A stretch of 64,000 nucleotides of DNA from Salvator merianae (GCA_003586115.2 QVOM02000034.1:109345610-109409609), one strand, 5' to 3'. Positions 39,280 to 54,200 are shown, counted from the stretch's first letter. A program made the numbers and translations. The notes: a model not told the origin generated them from the sequence alone.

Positions 39280-42200
39280 TCAGAGCCTGGTCACACCACA
39301 ACAGATTAGTCCTTCTTAGGGCACAGTGAGGACTCGCCCTCTTATTGGCTTGACCACACCCACCTAATATGGTGCTCACTCATTTTGTCTTTCTTCCTCT
39401 ATATATTTCAGCCTGCCCATTCTCAGTCTGATGGCAGGGTACCTTCCACCTATCTTTCCCTTCCCTCTTTCCACTGAGATTGGGTGCACTTTTTATCAAA
39501 CCTATTTTGGCTTCTCGGGGGAGGGGAGGGCCACATCCCTGTGTCCCACCCTCCTCAGAAGGTTTCCAGTGCCACATATTGCACATTAACTGTTTTGAAC
39601 CACATACAAATGGCCAGAAAAGAACTAAATATATACAGACACGTCGATGTCATATATATGCAACACTCAAACCATCTTTAACATGATTATTGGATGTTTC
39701 TGTGACAGAGTTATGCCAACTGGCCTCCCCTGCAATGGGAAGAATGTGCTGGCTTGAAAACTGTGGATGGGGGAGGGGCTAGAACAGTAGCATGCCTCCC
39801 TTCCCTCCCCTCTTATGTTTTTTTTTAATTAAAATATAGCTCTTTACAAGTTTCAGATATGCATAGTTGCACACATTACAGAGGAACCCCCCCCCCCAAA
39901 AGGAGGATTGTTGTGACATGTTCTATTACTACTGGGCACATGGTTGAGCACGATCAGTGATGTTGGAAATGAAGCAACTCTGCCAGGGGGCGGCCTTCTC
40001 CAGAAAGGAATTGTTTTCTTTCCATCACCGCCCGGTCCGTCTTGCACTCTCTGCAGCTCCCTTTCCAGCATCCCATTGATCTGCCCTCCTTTCCCGCTCT
40101 CCTTTTTATCTCTTGCTTGGAAACTCCTTGTTCAACACGAACAGTGAATGCTGTGTTGGGGAAGAGAAGGCAGCCATGGCCTCCACTGGTCAGAGCATCT
40201 TTGTTCTCTTCCCAGCAGGTGGGAAGGTTCCAGGAGGACTCAGAATCCTGCCGGCCACATGTGCAGGTCAAGGGGCACCACTTTCAAGCAGCAGCTCGAT
40301 GTGTGCTGAAGGGTTGCCTCTGCACATTCTTGCAGCACACTCACAGGGCAGGAGTCCCCTAGCTTTGCTACCAGGCTGGAGGATGTTGCCACTATTCAAG
40401 TCATAGTGCAGCAGCTTTGTTTGGGTGACATTGTAAGTGGCAAGTTCACATAAGAAAAAGTGGAAACAGCAGCAAACGTGTTTCAACAAGCCTCCTTTTT
40501 TCGGAGGGGTGTCCCAAAACATGTGCGAGTTCCCCAAAACCTGTGCATGTGTGCAAATCTGAATTTGCCAAGATCCATGTTTTAATTAAAAAATAGAGGA
40601 GGAAGAGGAGCCATGCAACCATTCTAATCCCCCTTGTCAACATTCTTCCCATTCCCTAAAAGCATGCAGAATGGTGCATTTGCGAAAACTTGCAATTGTA
40701 ACCCAAAAAAAGGGGGAGAAAGTAGGTAGTGATGTGAGGCAAGGAGGGAGTGGAGGACAATGCCACTGCCCCTCTAGAATGCCCACAAGGTCAGGCATTA
40801 GCCAGGGAGGGAAAGGGAAACTCTCCCTCTCCCCACCCAGGAAAGTTCGGGTACCACCCCCAATAGTCCTCTTCCATGATCACACCCTGAAAATATAACT
40901 GGACTATAGAACAAACATTATTCCAGTGCTTAGATAATCCAGATATCAGAAAGATCAGACTGGGGGGAATAACTTGGATAAAAATCAGAAGGACATTTTT
41001 TGGTGTAATCCCCAAGAATCAGGGACTGCCTCAAACTGTCTTAAACATTGGATGTGACTCCAGGCTCAGATGCTACAAAGCAATGAGACTCCATTTACAG
41101 TGAAGGGAAGCAGCTCATTCGTAGAGGACATGATTTGCTATCAGAAGATCCAACATTTGGTCTCTAGCAGAGGCCGGGGTGGAAAATTTATGACCCATCG
41201 CAGTGAACCACATACGGTTGCCCATCAAAGAGGGGATATCCCTCTGGTTGGTTTTTCAAGAACTTTAACATAATTTAACATAGTCTGGTAGTTAAGAGAC
41301 TGAGGCTCTTTTCACATGGAGCTAAAAAAGATACCTCTGGTTGCCCAGGGATCAGGATGGGCAAACAGCCGCGCTTCAGCAGGAGGCAGTTTCCATCCCA
41401 AGACCCAAAAGTGCTGCATCAACCAGCAAGCAGAAAATCCTACTGGAGGTGTCCCTTCCCAAAAGGTCATCTCAGGGCTCGCAACTGGCATGCAGCACTG
41501 GCCCCCAAATGCCCATATGGTGCTCTTCCAGTCCATGGCCAAAGTTCCAGCCACGTTTTCATTCCTGCAGCCAGAAAAGGCCTCTCTGTAAAAAGTCACC
41601 CCCATCAGATCATCATTTGGAAAGAGACTTAGGCCTTGATCAGACAGGCCGGTGGAAATGGCACTGACCCTGTCTCAAAGCACAGCCCCTTCTTGGGGTG
41701 TCACACCAGCCCATCACTGGAGTGGAGCCATGTGGCATTTTACAGCTGTGTGGCATGATTTATAGTCATAAATACGACTGACTGCTCCATTGCTCTGCTA
41801 GCAAAAGGCATCCCATGGAACCCTGACCCAATATAGCGGGGAGGAAGCATTGCTGAAGCGCTGGGCGAGGGCTTTCCTGCCTTCTCCCTCTCCTGCTGTT
41901 TCCATGCCTCTGTCATGGAGTCCTGACGGCAGGCGGCCACAACCACGTGACACAGATGTTGTGGAACTGGGCGCCTGGCAATAGTTTAAGATCATCTGAA
42001 CACAACTTTAAATATACGTTTTAATGAGTGAGCCGTACAAAAAGGCAATCTTTCCTACAGTTATGTATAGGAATGGAAAGCAAATCTGTATATAAATATT
42101 CCTTTTCCCGTAGATTCATGTGACTGCATAAAACACAGCGTGTGGAAGGGAGGCTCTTAGTACGCTTGCTGGTCCAGTATACCAGCCAGTGTGGAGTCAC

Positions 42201-45200
42201 CCTTAGAGCTGGAAGTTTAAAACAACATTTTAGTCCAAGCAACCACGAGGAACAGGGATAACATCTGGACTCGATGTCATGAAAAGCTGAGGCAGAGGAA
42301 ACAGTCCTTCTGCGAACATGCGAGGAATAGACACAGGGTGCAAACTGCAGGAGGTTTCACGCTCCTCAGGTGTCTCTCCGTTACTTCTTTGCCTTCCCTC
42401 CCAGTATCGTCCTCAGGACAATGTTAGAGATCAAATTGTTTCAGACTATCTAGGAAGGGTGGGAACCATAAACCAGTTATGGTTTTCTCGGGAACAAACT
42501 TGCATGATATACATATTTTCTGCAGACAGGAATTTGAATTTCTGCTTAACTAATGAAGAGCCCATTTACAATACAGCATGCGAAAACTCCATCATAACAT
42601 AGTTATCTGTTTTTTCATTGATGGTTTTGGAATCCTATGGTTTTGTCTACCGTAAACCCTTTTTAAGCATACCTTTCAATACTTGTCCACTGTCTCATAG
42701 GCCCTTTCTGCACTTGGCTTTTTTCTTGACTATATCCCAGAATCGGGACCTGCTATCCACAAGCTAGAGCAGTTTATAGCAGGCCTCATGTGGGGCCTGC
42801 CATAGTTCATAGTAGCATGCAGATGGCGGATCCCTATTCCAAGATATAATCTGGAATAAGGTCAAGTGCAGAAAGGGCCATAGTCTATTGTGATTGTTTA
42901 ACTCTTCTAGGATTTTCATACTTTCTGTGATGATCAGTTAAAGTTTTATCAGCCTTTCTTTTATGTTAAGTGGAAGTCACTGTGTTTTCAGATGGTGCAA
43001 AATAATCTCTTCCAACTTTTCTTTTCCCAGATTCGTCTTCTGGTTGAACTTTTATGGCCAATATCCTTATTTCTTGTTCTTGTCTGGCTGAGGAGCATTA
43101 ATCCACTGTATCGCCAACATGAATGTAAGGGCATCATGTGAAAATGAATCTATAATTCTCCTGGTGTAGATTTTAAGTAGATACAAACAGTGCTGGTTCC
43201 TTGTATAATGTCTCCAGGTTAAGATGAGTGAAAAAGGAGATATACAGTTGCTCTTCTTAAGCTGAAAAATGTGTGTTATGGGAAGAGGTATGTAGACATT
43301 CCCATATACGTGGAGCCTGGGCCTTAATAGCAGATATTTACTAGAGAGCTAATGGACAGTAGATAACATTACCAGGTTAAATTCCAGTGGCAAAAATGAA
43401 ATGCAAATGATGCCAGAGTTTCCACAATGTTGTCTGAGTACACTGACAGTTAGAAACATGAATTAATTGTACACTAAGGCTATATGTCCACTCATTTCCA
43501 GGGGCACCTTGGCAAAGTGGCTAAGCTATGTCTCCATGTGTGGTAGTACAAAGGTCCTGCAAGGAGTGCTCTGCCCCAGTGATGGGGGAAAATTTGTGCT
43601 TCCTGAAGGAGCGCCTTGATCACCGTGTCACTGGGTGTCTTTGCTCTCCAAACTGGAGATGCAGGGATGCCAGCTGGGGTGGCAAATGAGGTGGTTCTGC
43701 CCTCAGGCCTTTGCAAGCTTGATCTGAAGCCAGGACCTAATCTACCACTCCCTGCCTTTTGGTAGGCAGTTATGATTGTCCCCTCATTTGCTCTCTTGTT
43801 TCCTTACTCCTTATGATAAAAGGTCCTTTCCATGTATCAATTATGAGAAATGCCAGCTCAGCTGAAAACATGGCTGGCGCTGTTATCTTTGGGTAAGGTA
43901 AGAACAGGGTCAGAGAAGGCAGCAAACCTGATTTGTCACCATGAACTGCTGCCAGTGACTCAGCATTCATATTTGTTTGTTTGTTTACATTTCTGTCCCA
44001 CCCTATACCTGAAGGTCTCAGGGCAGTCACAATAAAATTATACAGGCAAATAAAATAGATTGACGAAAACAGTGACAGTGCCTGCATGGGAGGGGATTCT
44101 GTTCCCTCAGCCAAAGGTCAAGGTAAAGAGGTGCTTTTTATATGGCCTTACATATTGTAGTTATTGTCGCTTCTCAGTTCAATAGCTGAGATTTTCCAAC
44201 CATATTTGATTACGAAACGTTTTTCCTGTTTCACATTTGCAGATGCATAGTTTAAGTATATGCAAAATTCAGAAATGAAATCCAAAGACACTTTTTTGAT
44301 TAAAGTTGTGCTAATAATGTTAAAACCAGAAATAGGCAATGGCAAACCACTTCTGTAACTCTGCCAAGAAAACTGCACAAAGGTGCCCCTGGAGGTCTCC
44401 TATGCAGCCAACCAGAAGTCTGCCATGACTCAGTGGTACCCACAACAGCAACAATGTTAAACACTGCATCACATAATATTTTGACACTATTTTTCTTGTA
44501 TACCTAAATACAAAATAATCTATAATTTTACTGATTTATAACACAATCTTTTCTCCTAATGTTAACAGGATAAAACTGTTCAAAATAATGGTGCCAAACT
44601 AATTTCAGCTTTACAATTATTTACCATTGAACTCTTACATTTTATTTGCCTCTTTACAAACACTGGTCCTCCCATCCAAATGAGGGGAATATAGCACCAT
44701 TTTGGCACCACTATAGTGGGATTGCCACACATATCTGTTGCAATCCCACCATAGCTACACTACATCCCTCCTAAATGCATGATGTCCTATTTCAGGAAGA
44801 CCCAACTCTTACACTGGGTTTCCCTGAAACACACATATCTGTTGCAATCCCACCATAGCTACACTACATCCCTCCTAAATGCATGATGCCCTATTTCAGG
44901 AAGACCCAACTCTTACAGTGGATGGAGCTGCCATCATTGTTCTGGCCACCACAAATGTGTGTGGGCTGAAAAAGACATGTGTGGTGGTGGCGTCATGCAT
45001 GTCTGGGTATTTTGATATCAGGATGTGTGCATCCACCACACATGCACAGGGACAAAAGACTCCTGCGCATGTGAAGCGGTCACAATCGTGCACTTCTGGG
45101 TATTTCGCATTAGCAAAATACCCGGAAATGTGCACACCAACAGGCAGCTCTGGAGAGGTTTGGACAGCTTCTGGATCTGGCCATTATTTGTTAATCTACC

Positions 45201-48200
45201 TTGTTGGTAAAACATTTGCTTTGTCTGTAGAAAATCTCAGTGCTTCTGGTGCTTCTCCAGGAGGCAATGGCCAACCTCTTCCATATATTTGCCAAGAAAA
45301 CTGTATCCATGCGTTCACATACCACCAGAAATTACCTCAATTTGAAGACAACTTTACTTTTTACTTTCCTTCTAAATCCCTAGGCATGTTGCAATAAAAT
45401 GATAAAAGAATAAAATCAGTGTAATACAAACAATGGCCCTTTCTGCACTTGGTCTTATTGTGGATTATATCCCAGAATAGGGACCTGCTATGCACATGCT
45501 AGTGCAAACTATGAAAGGTCTTCCTCAGGGTCTACCATAGTCTGCACTAGCATGCAGATGGCAGGTTCCTATTCTGAGATATAATCTGGAATAAGTCCAA
45601 GTGCAGAAAGGACCAATGACACACGGTCAAGGAGTAACACATAAATAAGCAGCAAAGGTCTGAGTAAACAAACCTGTTTGGTGCCCATGCCAAAAGCTCA
45701 AGAGAAGGAATTCATTTCACAAACTGGGTGGCACAGAGGAAAATGCATTGTCCCAGGTTGATGCCATCTCAACAGGAAGTGATGTAATCAGGACAACCTC
45801 ATCCATAAAACTCAGGAGTTAGGCAGGTGTATGTAGGACAGTGTGTTCCTTTAAACAGCCAGGTTCTAATTTGTCACAGACTTCAGCAACAAGAGCTTAA
45901 ATTTGGCTTGGTAATATATTGTCAGCCTGTGCAATTCCTTAAGCAAAACAGAGACAGCTTGTGGCAGGCAGCTCATCAACATACTAACTACCACATTACT
46001 GGAGCTTCCAAATATAAGGGCATTACAATCATGCTTCCCCATATTCAGCTCCTGCATCTAAATTTTAATCCAGCTTCAGTCCATCTACAGAGTGAGAGAA
46101 TGCATCAGCAAAGGGACTAGTTATTTTTTTTCCACGTTATCTAATCTAAAGGTGGAAAGAAATGCTGAAAGAAAACAGCTTATCACTTTGCTCATCTGAA
46201 AGTGGATTGCTGGATGAAACCTCTGGTGTAGATGGGCCCTTTGTGAGTAGCATAATGAGACCCATCCTCACTACGCACAAGGCTATGCTACGAATTATGA
46301 TCCTGCCAAAATTAAAGAGGTACACATTATTCACTTTAATGAACTTTGAGTTAGATTAAATTCAGAGTTTTGTACAGAACCTTTTTTTGAACAACTCCCC
46401 TGCCTCAAATGTTTGTGTGAAACTGGCCTTGAGTTAGAAATCTGCCTCCAAGGCTGCAGTCATACCTCATATTGTTTTAAGATGGAGACCAGCTTATGTC
46501 CTTGGAAACTGAATGCTAGATAGAGTTCCCAATTTTTCCAAGGACATTTCTGTCTGAAATGGCATTGTCCTAAATTCAGATAATCCCAGCATTGAGTCCA
46601 TTTCATCAAGAAATGGACCCAGCTTGGCTGCCTCCTGATGCCCCCAGTGCTTCCCACCACCTCCCCGATGCCCCCCACCACTGTGGTCACCTCCCACCCC
46701 TGCAAGATTCCCCATCTCCACTGCCTCAACTTACCTTTTATCATGAGGGCTCAGGTGACTGCAGCGGTGGCAGCAATGGCACAGTAGGTGTGACCAGGCT
46801 GAAGGGAGCCAAAAATGCCCTAGGCCCTCTATGGGTCCAGTTACACCTAAGTTTTAATCCATCTTCAGTCCACTTTCAGACTGAGAGAACACATCGGTGA
46901 AGTAATAAGATGTTTTCTTTCAGCATTGCCTAACTCAGAAAATCCACCTTTGGGTTAGATAATGTGGATAGAAGATGATTAGTCACTTTGCTGATGTGTT
47001 CTTTTGATCCAAGAGCAAACTGAAGTTGGATTAAAACCTAGGTGTGACTGGGCCCTATCTGTCCCAGGGACAGACTAAAATGTAAAAGTATAACCAGAGC
47101 CCGAGAAATAGCAAGGTAATTATGTTATGCTTTACTGGTCACCTCATCACCACACCCAGAATTTTGCATTTCTATTGCTGTTCACACACACAGCATGCCT
47201 ATATAGTTCTGTCCCTAGGCACTTTGCTTCATGCATCTAATGAGGTAGACTTAGTCTATGAAAGAGCATGCTACCAACTTATTTCTCTCTGTTGGTCTCT
47301 AAGGTGCTACTAGACCCCCTACACTATTAACTAATAGATTTAATGAAGTATATCTTCATCCACCTCTGTTTTCTTCTGTTTTTCTTCTACCAAGGTCACT
47401 TCCCAAATAAGGCAATGCCTTCTGCAGGTACTCTGCCGTGGTTACAGGGCATGTTCTGTAACATGAACAATCCTTGCTTCAGAAGTCCTACACGTGGAGA
47501 GTCTCCTGGAGTTGTTTCCAACTACAACAATTCTATGTAAGCAGAGACAGACTCTTGTGTTTGGGGAAGGAGAAAAAAGATAAACCTATGCTAGGGTTCC
47601 ATATGCTATAAAACATTGTTATCTGATTATGTGACTGCATGAAATAGTCTCAGAGAAATACATGCAATGGACAGAATCATATAGAAAGGTGAAGTAGACC
47701 AGGTGTAATTGGTGTGTCCACATTTCAATTCAATGTTTCCATGCTGAATTTAGCACAAGTATTTAGTAGTATTTTTCTGGACTCTTGACACCATTTTCTC
47801 AGTCAGTGCTTCTTGTGATGCTTGTTGATGCTTTCCGAAGTGTGATGCAGTGTGTTATATTATCATTTCGAATAGCACAGTCCTTATTCTTGTTTTAGGC
47901 ACCTAGCCATTTCCCCAGCCTGCATGTTGCAGCCTCAGCTGATTGGCTGTCCTGCTTAATGATCTTCTTTAAATCCCTCACCAACAAATTCATGCAAAAG
48001 AAGAAATGCAAGCCAAATATTCTAAGAGGAATTGCACACGGGTGTGCGTTGCTCTGTTCACATCATATACTCTGGTGTTGCTGTTGCTGAATTGCAGTAT
48101 TTGCCTGAACTAGCAGGCTTCATGTACAATAGGGAGCAAGTGTGTTCTTTCTTCCTAAAGCTGGCCTGCTCCCCTCATGTGCAACTGAAGAAACTGTCCC

Positions 48201-51200
48201 ATCTGTGTTGTGAAAGTTCAACTATCCATGGCCGGTTCAGACAGGGCCTAAAACATGGGATTATCCCAGGGCTATGTTGGGATTGCCACACGTATCCATA
48301 GCAATTCCAACATAGCCCCAGGAAAAAGGGGTGGAACCCTGTATTATCGCTATCTGCAAAAAATCAACGCTCACCAGAGGTTTCCCCTGAATAGCAAAAT
48401 GACTTACCTGTCTGGACACTTGTTTTCACTGTGGGCCTTGAAGAAAATGGCCCCTATGTGTGTGCAGCATCAAAACTGGTGATGTACCCAGAAGTAGAGT
48501 CCTCACCATCACAGGTGCAAGCATCCAGACAGGTAAGGGTCTGCACTTGCTTCATGATTTTGCCCTGCCATTTGGCAGGGACAGTGAAAAGCAATTGCAG
48601 AATCCTATTTCCCATGCTCCTGCAAGTGATATAAATGTATAGGGAGTTTCAAAAAGATGGACTGGATGTGAAATCACTGTATCCCTGCAACCATGAACTG
48701 CCCATGAATGAAACTCTTACCACTTGAAAGGGCAGGATACAGGGTTTCAAATCTGGATGACCTCAAAACCAGAATCATGGCAGCAGTGACTTCAGTAGGA
48801 GAAGACACATTGAGAGCATTTAGGATGAATTCAACTATCATCTTGATGTTGTCCATAGAGCAGGTGGAGGGTGCATAGAGCATTTATAGAATGGTTAGTA
48901 AAACCTGGTCACTCGTTAAACCGTTTGCAACTTTTTGTGTGATTGTAGCATGTTGCCATCGTGACATATACTACTTTGAAACTGGGTCCATCTTTTTGAA
49001 ACACCCTGTATAATTATCCCGGCCTTTACTTCATATATACTCATGATATATGAGGCTATAGAGCTGAAGGGCAAGTATCTAGTAGAAAAGGCTCATATTA
49101 TACAACTAGGTAATGGGATTGCCATATCTACATGTGCACGGCTGTGATCAAAGGAGCGTCTCCTTCTATCTCCTTTTGTTTCAGCTTAGCTAGAGTATAC
49201 CAAGATGCCCAAGAACTATTGCTGGAAAACAGTGAACTAGAATTTGGCAGACTCTGGGAAGAGCTTCGCACCTTAACTCAGTTTATGGAAACAATCCGGA
49301 CAAATCCTGAAAGGGTTGCAGGTAATAATCACTGCTGTTTCCTATCTTTTAAATAGGCTGTTCATTCATTTCTCACTCAAAAGGTAAGCAGTAGCCACAA
49401 ATTATCAGCTTGATTAACCAGCATTTGAAGAACCTAGGTTGTATTATAGCTGGGTTTTGGCTTTCCTGGCATGATTCCTAAATCCTATTTTTAGCATTCA
49501 TGGTATCTCAGCTTGATAACCTGTTCTTTTGCCACCTTTTTTCCACCTTCTGCCTAACTTGTGTTTCCTGTTAGATTGCAAAATTGCATCATTGTTACCT
49601 TAACTGCCACCCTACTTCAAAACTTCCAACCTTTTCGTTCGGTTCCTTACCTGACCTTGACTTTGTTTCTACTGCCCTCGATCTACTCCAGGATGAATTC
49701 AGCTTCAAATTATGTTAGTGTAGAAGCTATTGCCATAGAGCCAGAGGTAGACCAGAAACTGGGACTCTGAGGTCAGTAGATGTGAGCTAAACCCCATTTG
49801 GAAGCCTTCCTTCCTGAAAGGCATTTTGATCTCCTGCTGATCAAACAAACGTTTGGAGAGATCAAAGAGAAGCTTCCAATCTGAGATAGGACCCACCCAG
49901 GACCTTAAGGTTGCTGTGGGATTGCTCTGGAGGCCCAGTGGCTGCACAATTGCATTGCCAAAGAGTTCTTGTAGGAGGCAGGATCCTGTGCTTTGGGAGC
50001 ACTTGCTGCACTCTTAGCGCTCTGTAGAGCTCTATGAAGAGCTCTGACAGAGCTTTGCAGCTGTATATTGGAACACACTATCCAGACCTACCTCTTTGTT
50101 GGCAAGCACAAAAAAATGGGCAACTTCCATGGCTGCGTCCCGTGCTCGTTGAAAGGATTCTGGGTGGAAACACTGAACTGGCGAACCAAAGTTCTCCAGT
50201 TCAGTGTTCCTCTCACTAGGAGCAGTTACTGGAATATAAGCAGCACACTGCTGTCATTAGCTGCAGCAAGACTAACAAAGGTTGCTCTAAGAGAGATATT
50301 TGTTTAGAGCACAGGTTCCTCCCTCGTGTGGAACCTGCCTGAGTCTCAGTGGCTGTTTAAAGGTACCTCTGTTGAGCCAGTTGGAGGATGAAGATATCCC
50401 TAGGCATGACTTAGGTTCCTCAGAGACTATTTAAATAGCCATTGCCAGGTCAATTTGGGGACCGCCGGCAACCCTGTTGTAGAACCACTTTCATGGTCAT
50501 TCACAATGGCTAGCCACATAACTGCACAGCTCCCCAGTCAGTTTGGATTAAGCAGTCAAACCAAATGGAGTGGACAGGGCACCCTCAGACTGCTTAAGTA
50601 CCACACACTTGGTAGGGCATTCTATCCCCCACCCCAGGGTGGCAAAAGGAGATTTGTGGCAGTTCAGGAAAGAGGGGATGTATAAATCCCTTTCCCTGGA
50701 AGCAATCCTCAGTTGTTCTGGGATCGATGCCCTTGGCTATATAAACGTAGCCTCAGTCTTCCCCAACGACTCTGGCGGTTCCTATCAGAATACTGGACCT
50801 GATTATGGTGCAGTTCCTACACGGAACTTACTTCCAGTAAAATAGATGTACTGCAGATAATCAGCACAAAAAGACAGACAATCAGCATGAACATTATGTG
50901 CAGTCAGTTCCATGTTTATTATTATAATGCAGTTGACAAAAGCACCAATTCATGTACTGTGGTCAAAGAGGGTTTGGCAAACCTCTTCACCCCCCCTCCC
51001 CCATAGAATGGGGGAGGATACATTCTGGTAGCAGATATTAATCAGCATGCATGCTAACAGATTGATAGGTATCTAGTTACTTAAATTTTGTATTTATTGG
51101 CCTGCGCTGTGAGTTCTAGAGGATTTAAAACAATAAAATAATGAAAGATTGAAAGTATTAAAAAATAATTAAACAATAATTAAAAAAAGAACAGTCAGCT

Positions 51201-54200
51201 AACCAGCAAAATTAATTGGCTAGTTGGGATTACAATTTAAGTTAAATTAAATCCCAAAAATGATGATTCTTTAAAATAATAAGAAAAAGAAAAAATAAAA
51301 CAAATAAATCTGTAAAAGAAAAAATGCTTTTGGGATGCCTTTTGCAGCCAAACAGTTCATTGTAAATAGGCTTTCATGAGAAACCACTCAGCTGTTTGAA
51401 CTTTGCCAGTGATTAATTATTGACTTGCTATTTATTTAGCATTCTGAGTGCAAGGTGTTTCAGAGATGCTGGGTCCACGTACAATTACTTCATAGTTGCT
51501 CCCCCAAATATGTGTTTTCCTTCCAGACTGTTTTTTCTGTTGCATTTGCTATTTTTGCAGCAATGTAATATTGCTTCATTAGGGTACATGATCAGTCTTC
51601 TGCAGTGTTAGGGGTTGGGTATTATAAGCAGCACTAATAATAACATTATTGTACATACAAATATAACATTTGCTTCCCTCCTTTTATGCCAGCCTGGCAT
51701 TGCTGCTCTGTCTTTGAGTTTATAATTTTAAAAAATGAATATGAAATGTATGCATTTCCATGCATATTTTTAAACTGTCTTACCACAAATCTAAGCATGA
51801 GCTACCCCCACCAGAAACAGTATGATTAAAACATAAAATCCCAAACTTTAAGAAGGCAATTGCTTGAGAACTTTTGGCTTCAATCATTGGTGATAAATAA
51901 TAGAAGTTCCAATACTGACTTTAAGCTGTTTTTAATATGCTCAAAAGACAAATGAATAAACTTATCTGACTCTCTCTATCCTATTATGCACAAAAACTTA
52001 AGCCTAGCCCCCAAACCCATTCTAATCTGACCTGTAAGCCAACCTTTCTGTCAGCGCTGTCAGTATAGGTTGACAAAAATTTTGCCAGGATTCAAACAAT
52101 AGAGGTAAGTGTGCTTCCTTGCCTCAAGGGCAGGGTGTGTGACATCTGTACCTCCCCAATCTCTGTGAAACTGGGGATTGAAAGTTCCTCAGCTTCAAGA
52201 GAGAGCACAGGGAACATTTACCATCATTCCAGCAGTAGCCCCCAGAAGTGGGTTGATTTTTGGTTCAACGCATGCACAGATGTTACAAGGTGAGTCACTT
52301 GCACAGCTGCTGTGTATCTATTATCCTGCTGTGGGTACATTATCTTGCTGTGCGGAAAGGATGCCTCTGAAGTCCTCAAACACCCTCAAGCCGGCCCACA
52401 AGTACCCTTGGTGTGGTGGAGCACCCCACGCTCACGGGCACCTTGGATATCTAGATGCAGGGCTCCTTGGGTGTCTTCCAGAGCTCATGTGGAGGTAGCC
52501 TTTGACACATGCATTTTGTTCTTTCTCCTTCCTCCTGCTCTTGTCCAAACTTAGGACTCATTGGCCGCGGTCGGACATCGTCAATGTAATCCGTATAGAA
52601 GAGTACACGTAGTGAATTCGTCTTCTGGTCATTCCCACAGTTACATTTTAACACGGAGTCAATTCGTACTTGCTCGTTCCCACACTGATATTTCCTGTGC
52701 TTGGCAGTACCCTTTCTGCCTCCACCCCTCGTCAAATTCTCCTCCCTATGCAGTCAGCGATTGGCTGCAGTCCCAACTTTCAAATCTTGATGTCACAGGG
52801 GCGGGAAAGTCAAACTCCACTCTCCACGTGTCCCCACCGCTGCCTCAGAACATGGATTAACTTGGCAGCATTACTAGTCATTCGCCATTTGCTCCTCCCT
52901 GCAGCCTCTGTCTACCGAAGCAGAACTTAAAAACTACGACTGACAATTAGAAACATAGAAACATAGAGTTGGAAGGGACCTCCTGGATCATCAAGTCCAA
53001 CCCCCTGCTCAATGCAGGATTACCTAAACCATCCCCGATAAATGGCCATCCAGTCTCCGCTTGAAGACCTCCATCGAAGGGGAACTCACCACCTCCTGCG
53101 GCAACCTATTCCACTGGTTGATCGTCCTTACTGTCATAAAATTTTTTCTAACATCTAATCTGAATCTTTTCCCCTGCAGTTTCATCCCGTTGCTTCTAGT
53201 CCTTCCTTGTGCAAGTGAGAACAGGTCTGATCCTTCTGCACTGTGACAGCCCTTTAGGTATTTGTAGACAGCTATCATGTCCCCTCTCAGTCTTCTTTTT
53301 TGTAGGCTAAACATTCCTAGTTCCTTTAACCGTTCCTCATAGGACATGGTTTGTAGACCATTCACCATCTTGGTAGCTCTCCTTTGAACCTGTTCCAGTT
53401 TGTAAGTGTCTTTTTTAAACTGGGGTGCCCAGAACTGGACACAGTACTCCAGATGAGGTCTGACCAAGGAAGAGTAGAGAGGGATAATAACTTCACGCGA
53501 TCTGGACTCTATGCTTCTCTTAATACACCCCAGGATTGTGTTTGCCTTTTTTGCAGCTGCTTCGCACTGTTGACTCATGTTCAATCTATGATCTACTAGG
53601 ACACCCAGGTCCTTTTCACATGTGCTGCTGCTCAGCCGGATTCCTCCCATTCTATATGTGTTTTTTTCATTTTTCTTGCCCAGATGTAGTACCTTGCATT
53701 TTTCCTTGTTAAATACCATTCTATTAGTTGCAGCCCATTGTTCAAGTTTTTCTAAATCTTTTTGAATCCTCTCTCTCTCTTCTCTAGTGTTAGCAACCCC
53801 CCCTAGCTTTGTGTCATCAGCAAATTTGATCAGTTTCCCCTCAACTCCCTCATCCAGATCATTTATAAAAATGTTAAACATAACTGGGCCCAGCACAGAG
53901 CCTTGGGGTACACCGCTTGAGACTTTCTTCCAATTGGATGTGCAGCCATTTATAACCACTCTTTGAGTACGATCACTAAGCCAGTTATGAACCCACCTAA
54001 CAGTTACCTTGTCAATCCCATATTTGATCATTTTTTCAATGAGGATGGTATGAGATACTTTATCAAATGCTTTGCTGAAGTCAAGATATACTATGTCTAC
54101 GGCATTTCCCTGATCAACCCATTCAGTGATTTTGTCATAGAATGAAATTAGATTAGTCTGACATGACTTGTTTGTTACAAACCCATGTTGACTACGGTTA

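Larger units (their letters stand above)
35275..43030. other. ABCA4 intron 1
   Basis: 7.76-kb intron with MITE, LINE and microsatellite insertions. Segments starting near 35871 and 41633 (taggccctgtccagatggga and taggccttgatcagacagg) look like further diverged Harbinger-type MITEs, but I could not fix their ends. Confidence 0.55.

Noticed and set aside
48674..48883. Minus-strand 69-codon frame as a transposase fragment in the mariner-type MITE
   Set aside because: No DD(E/D) context or recognisable transposase motif; kept only as a possibility in the MITE entry.
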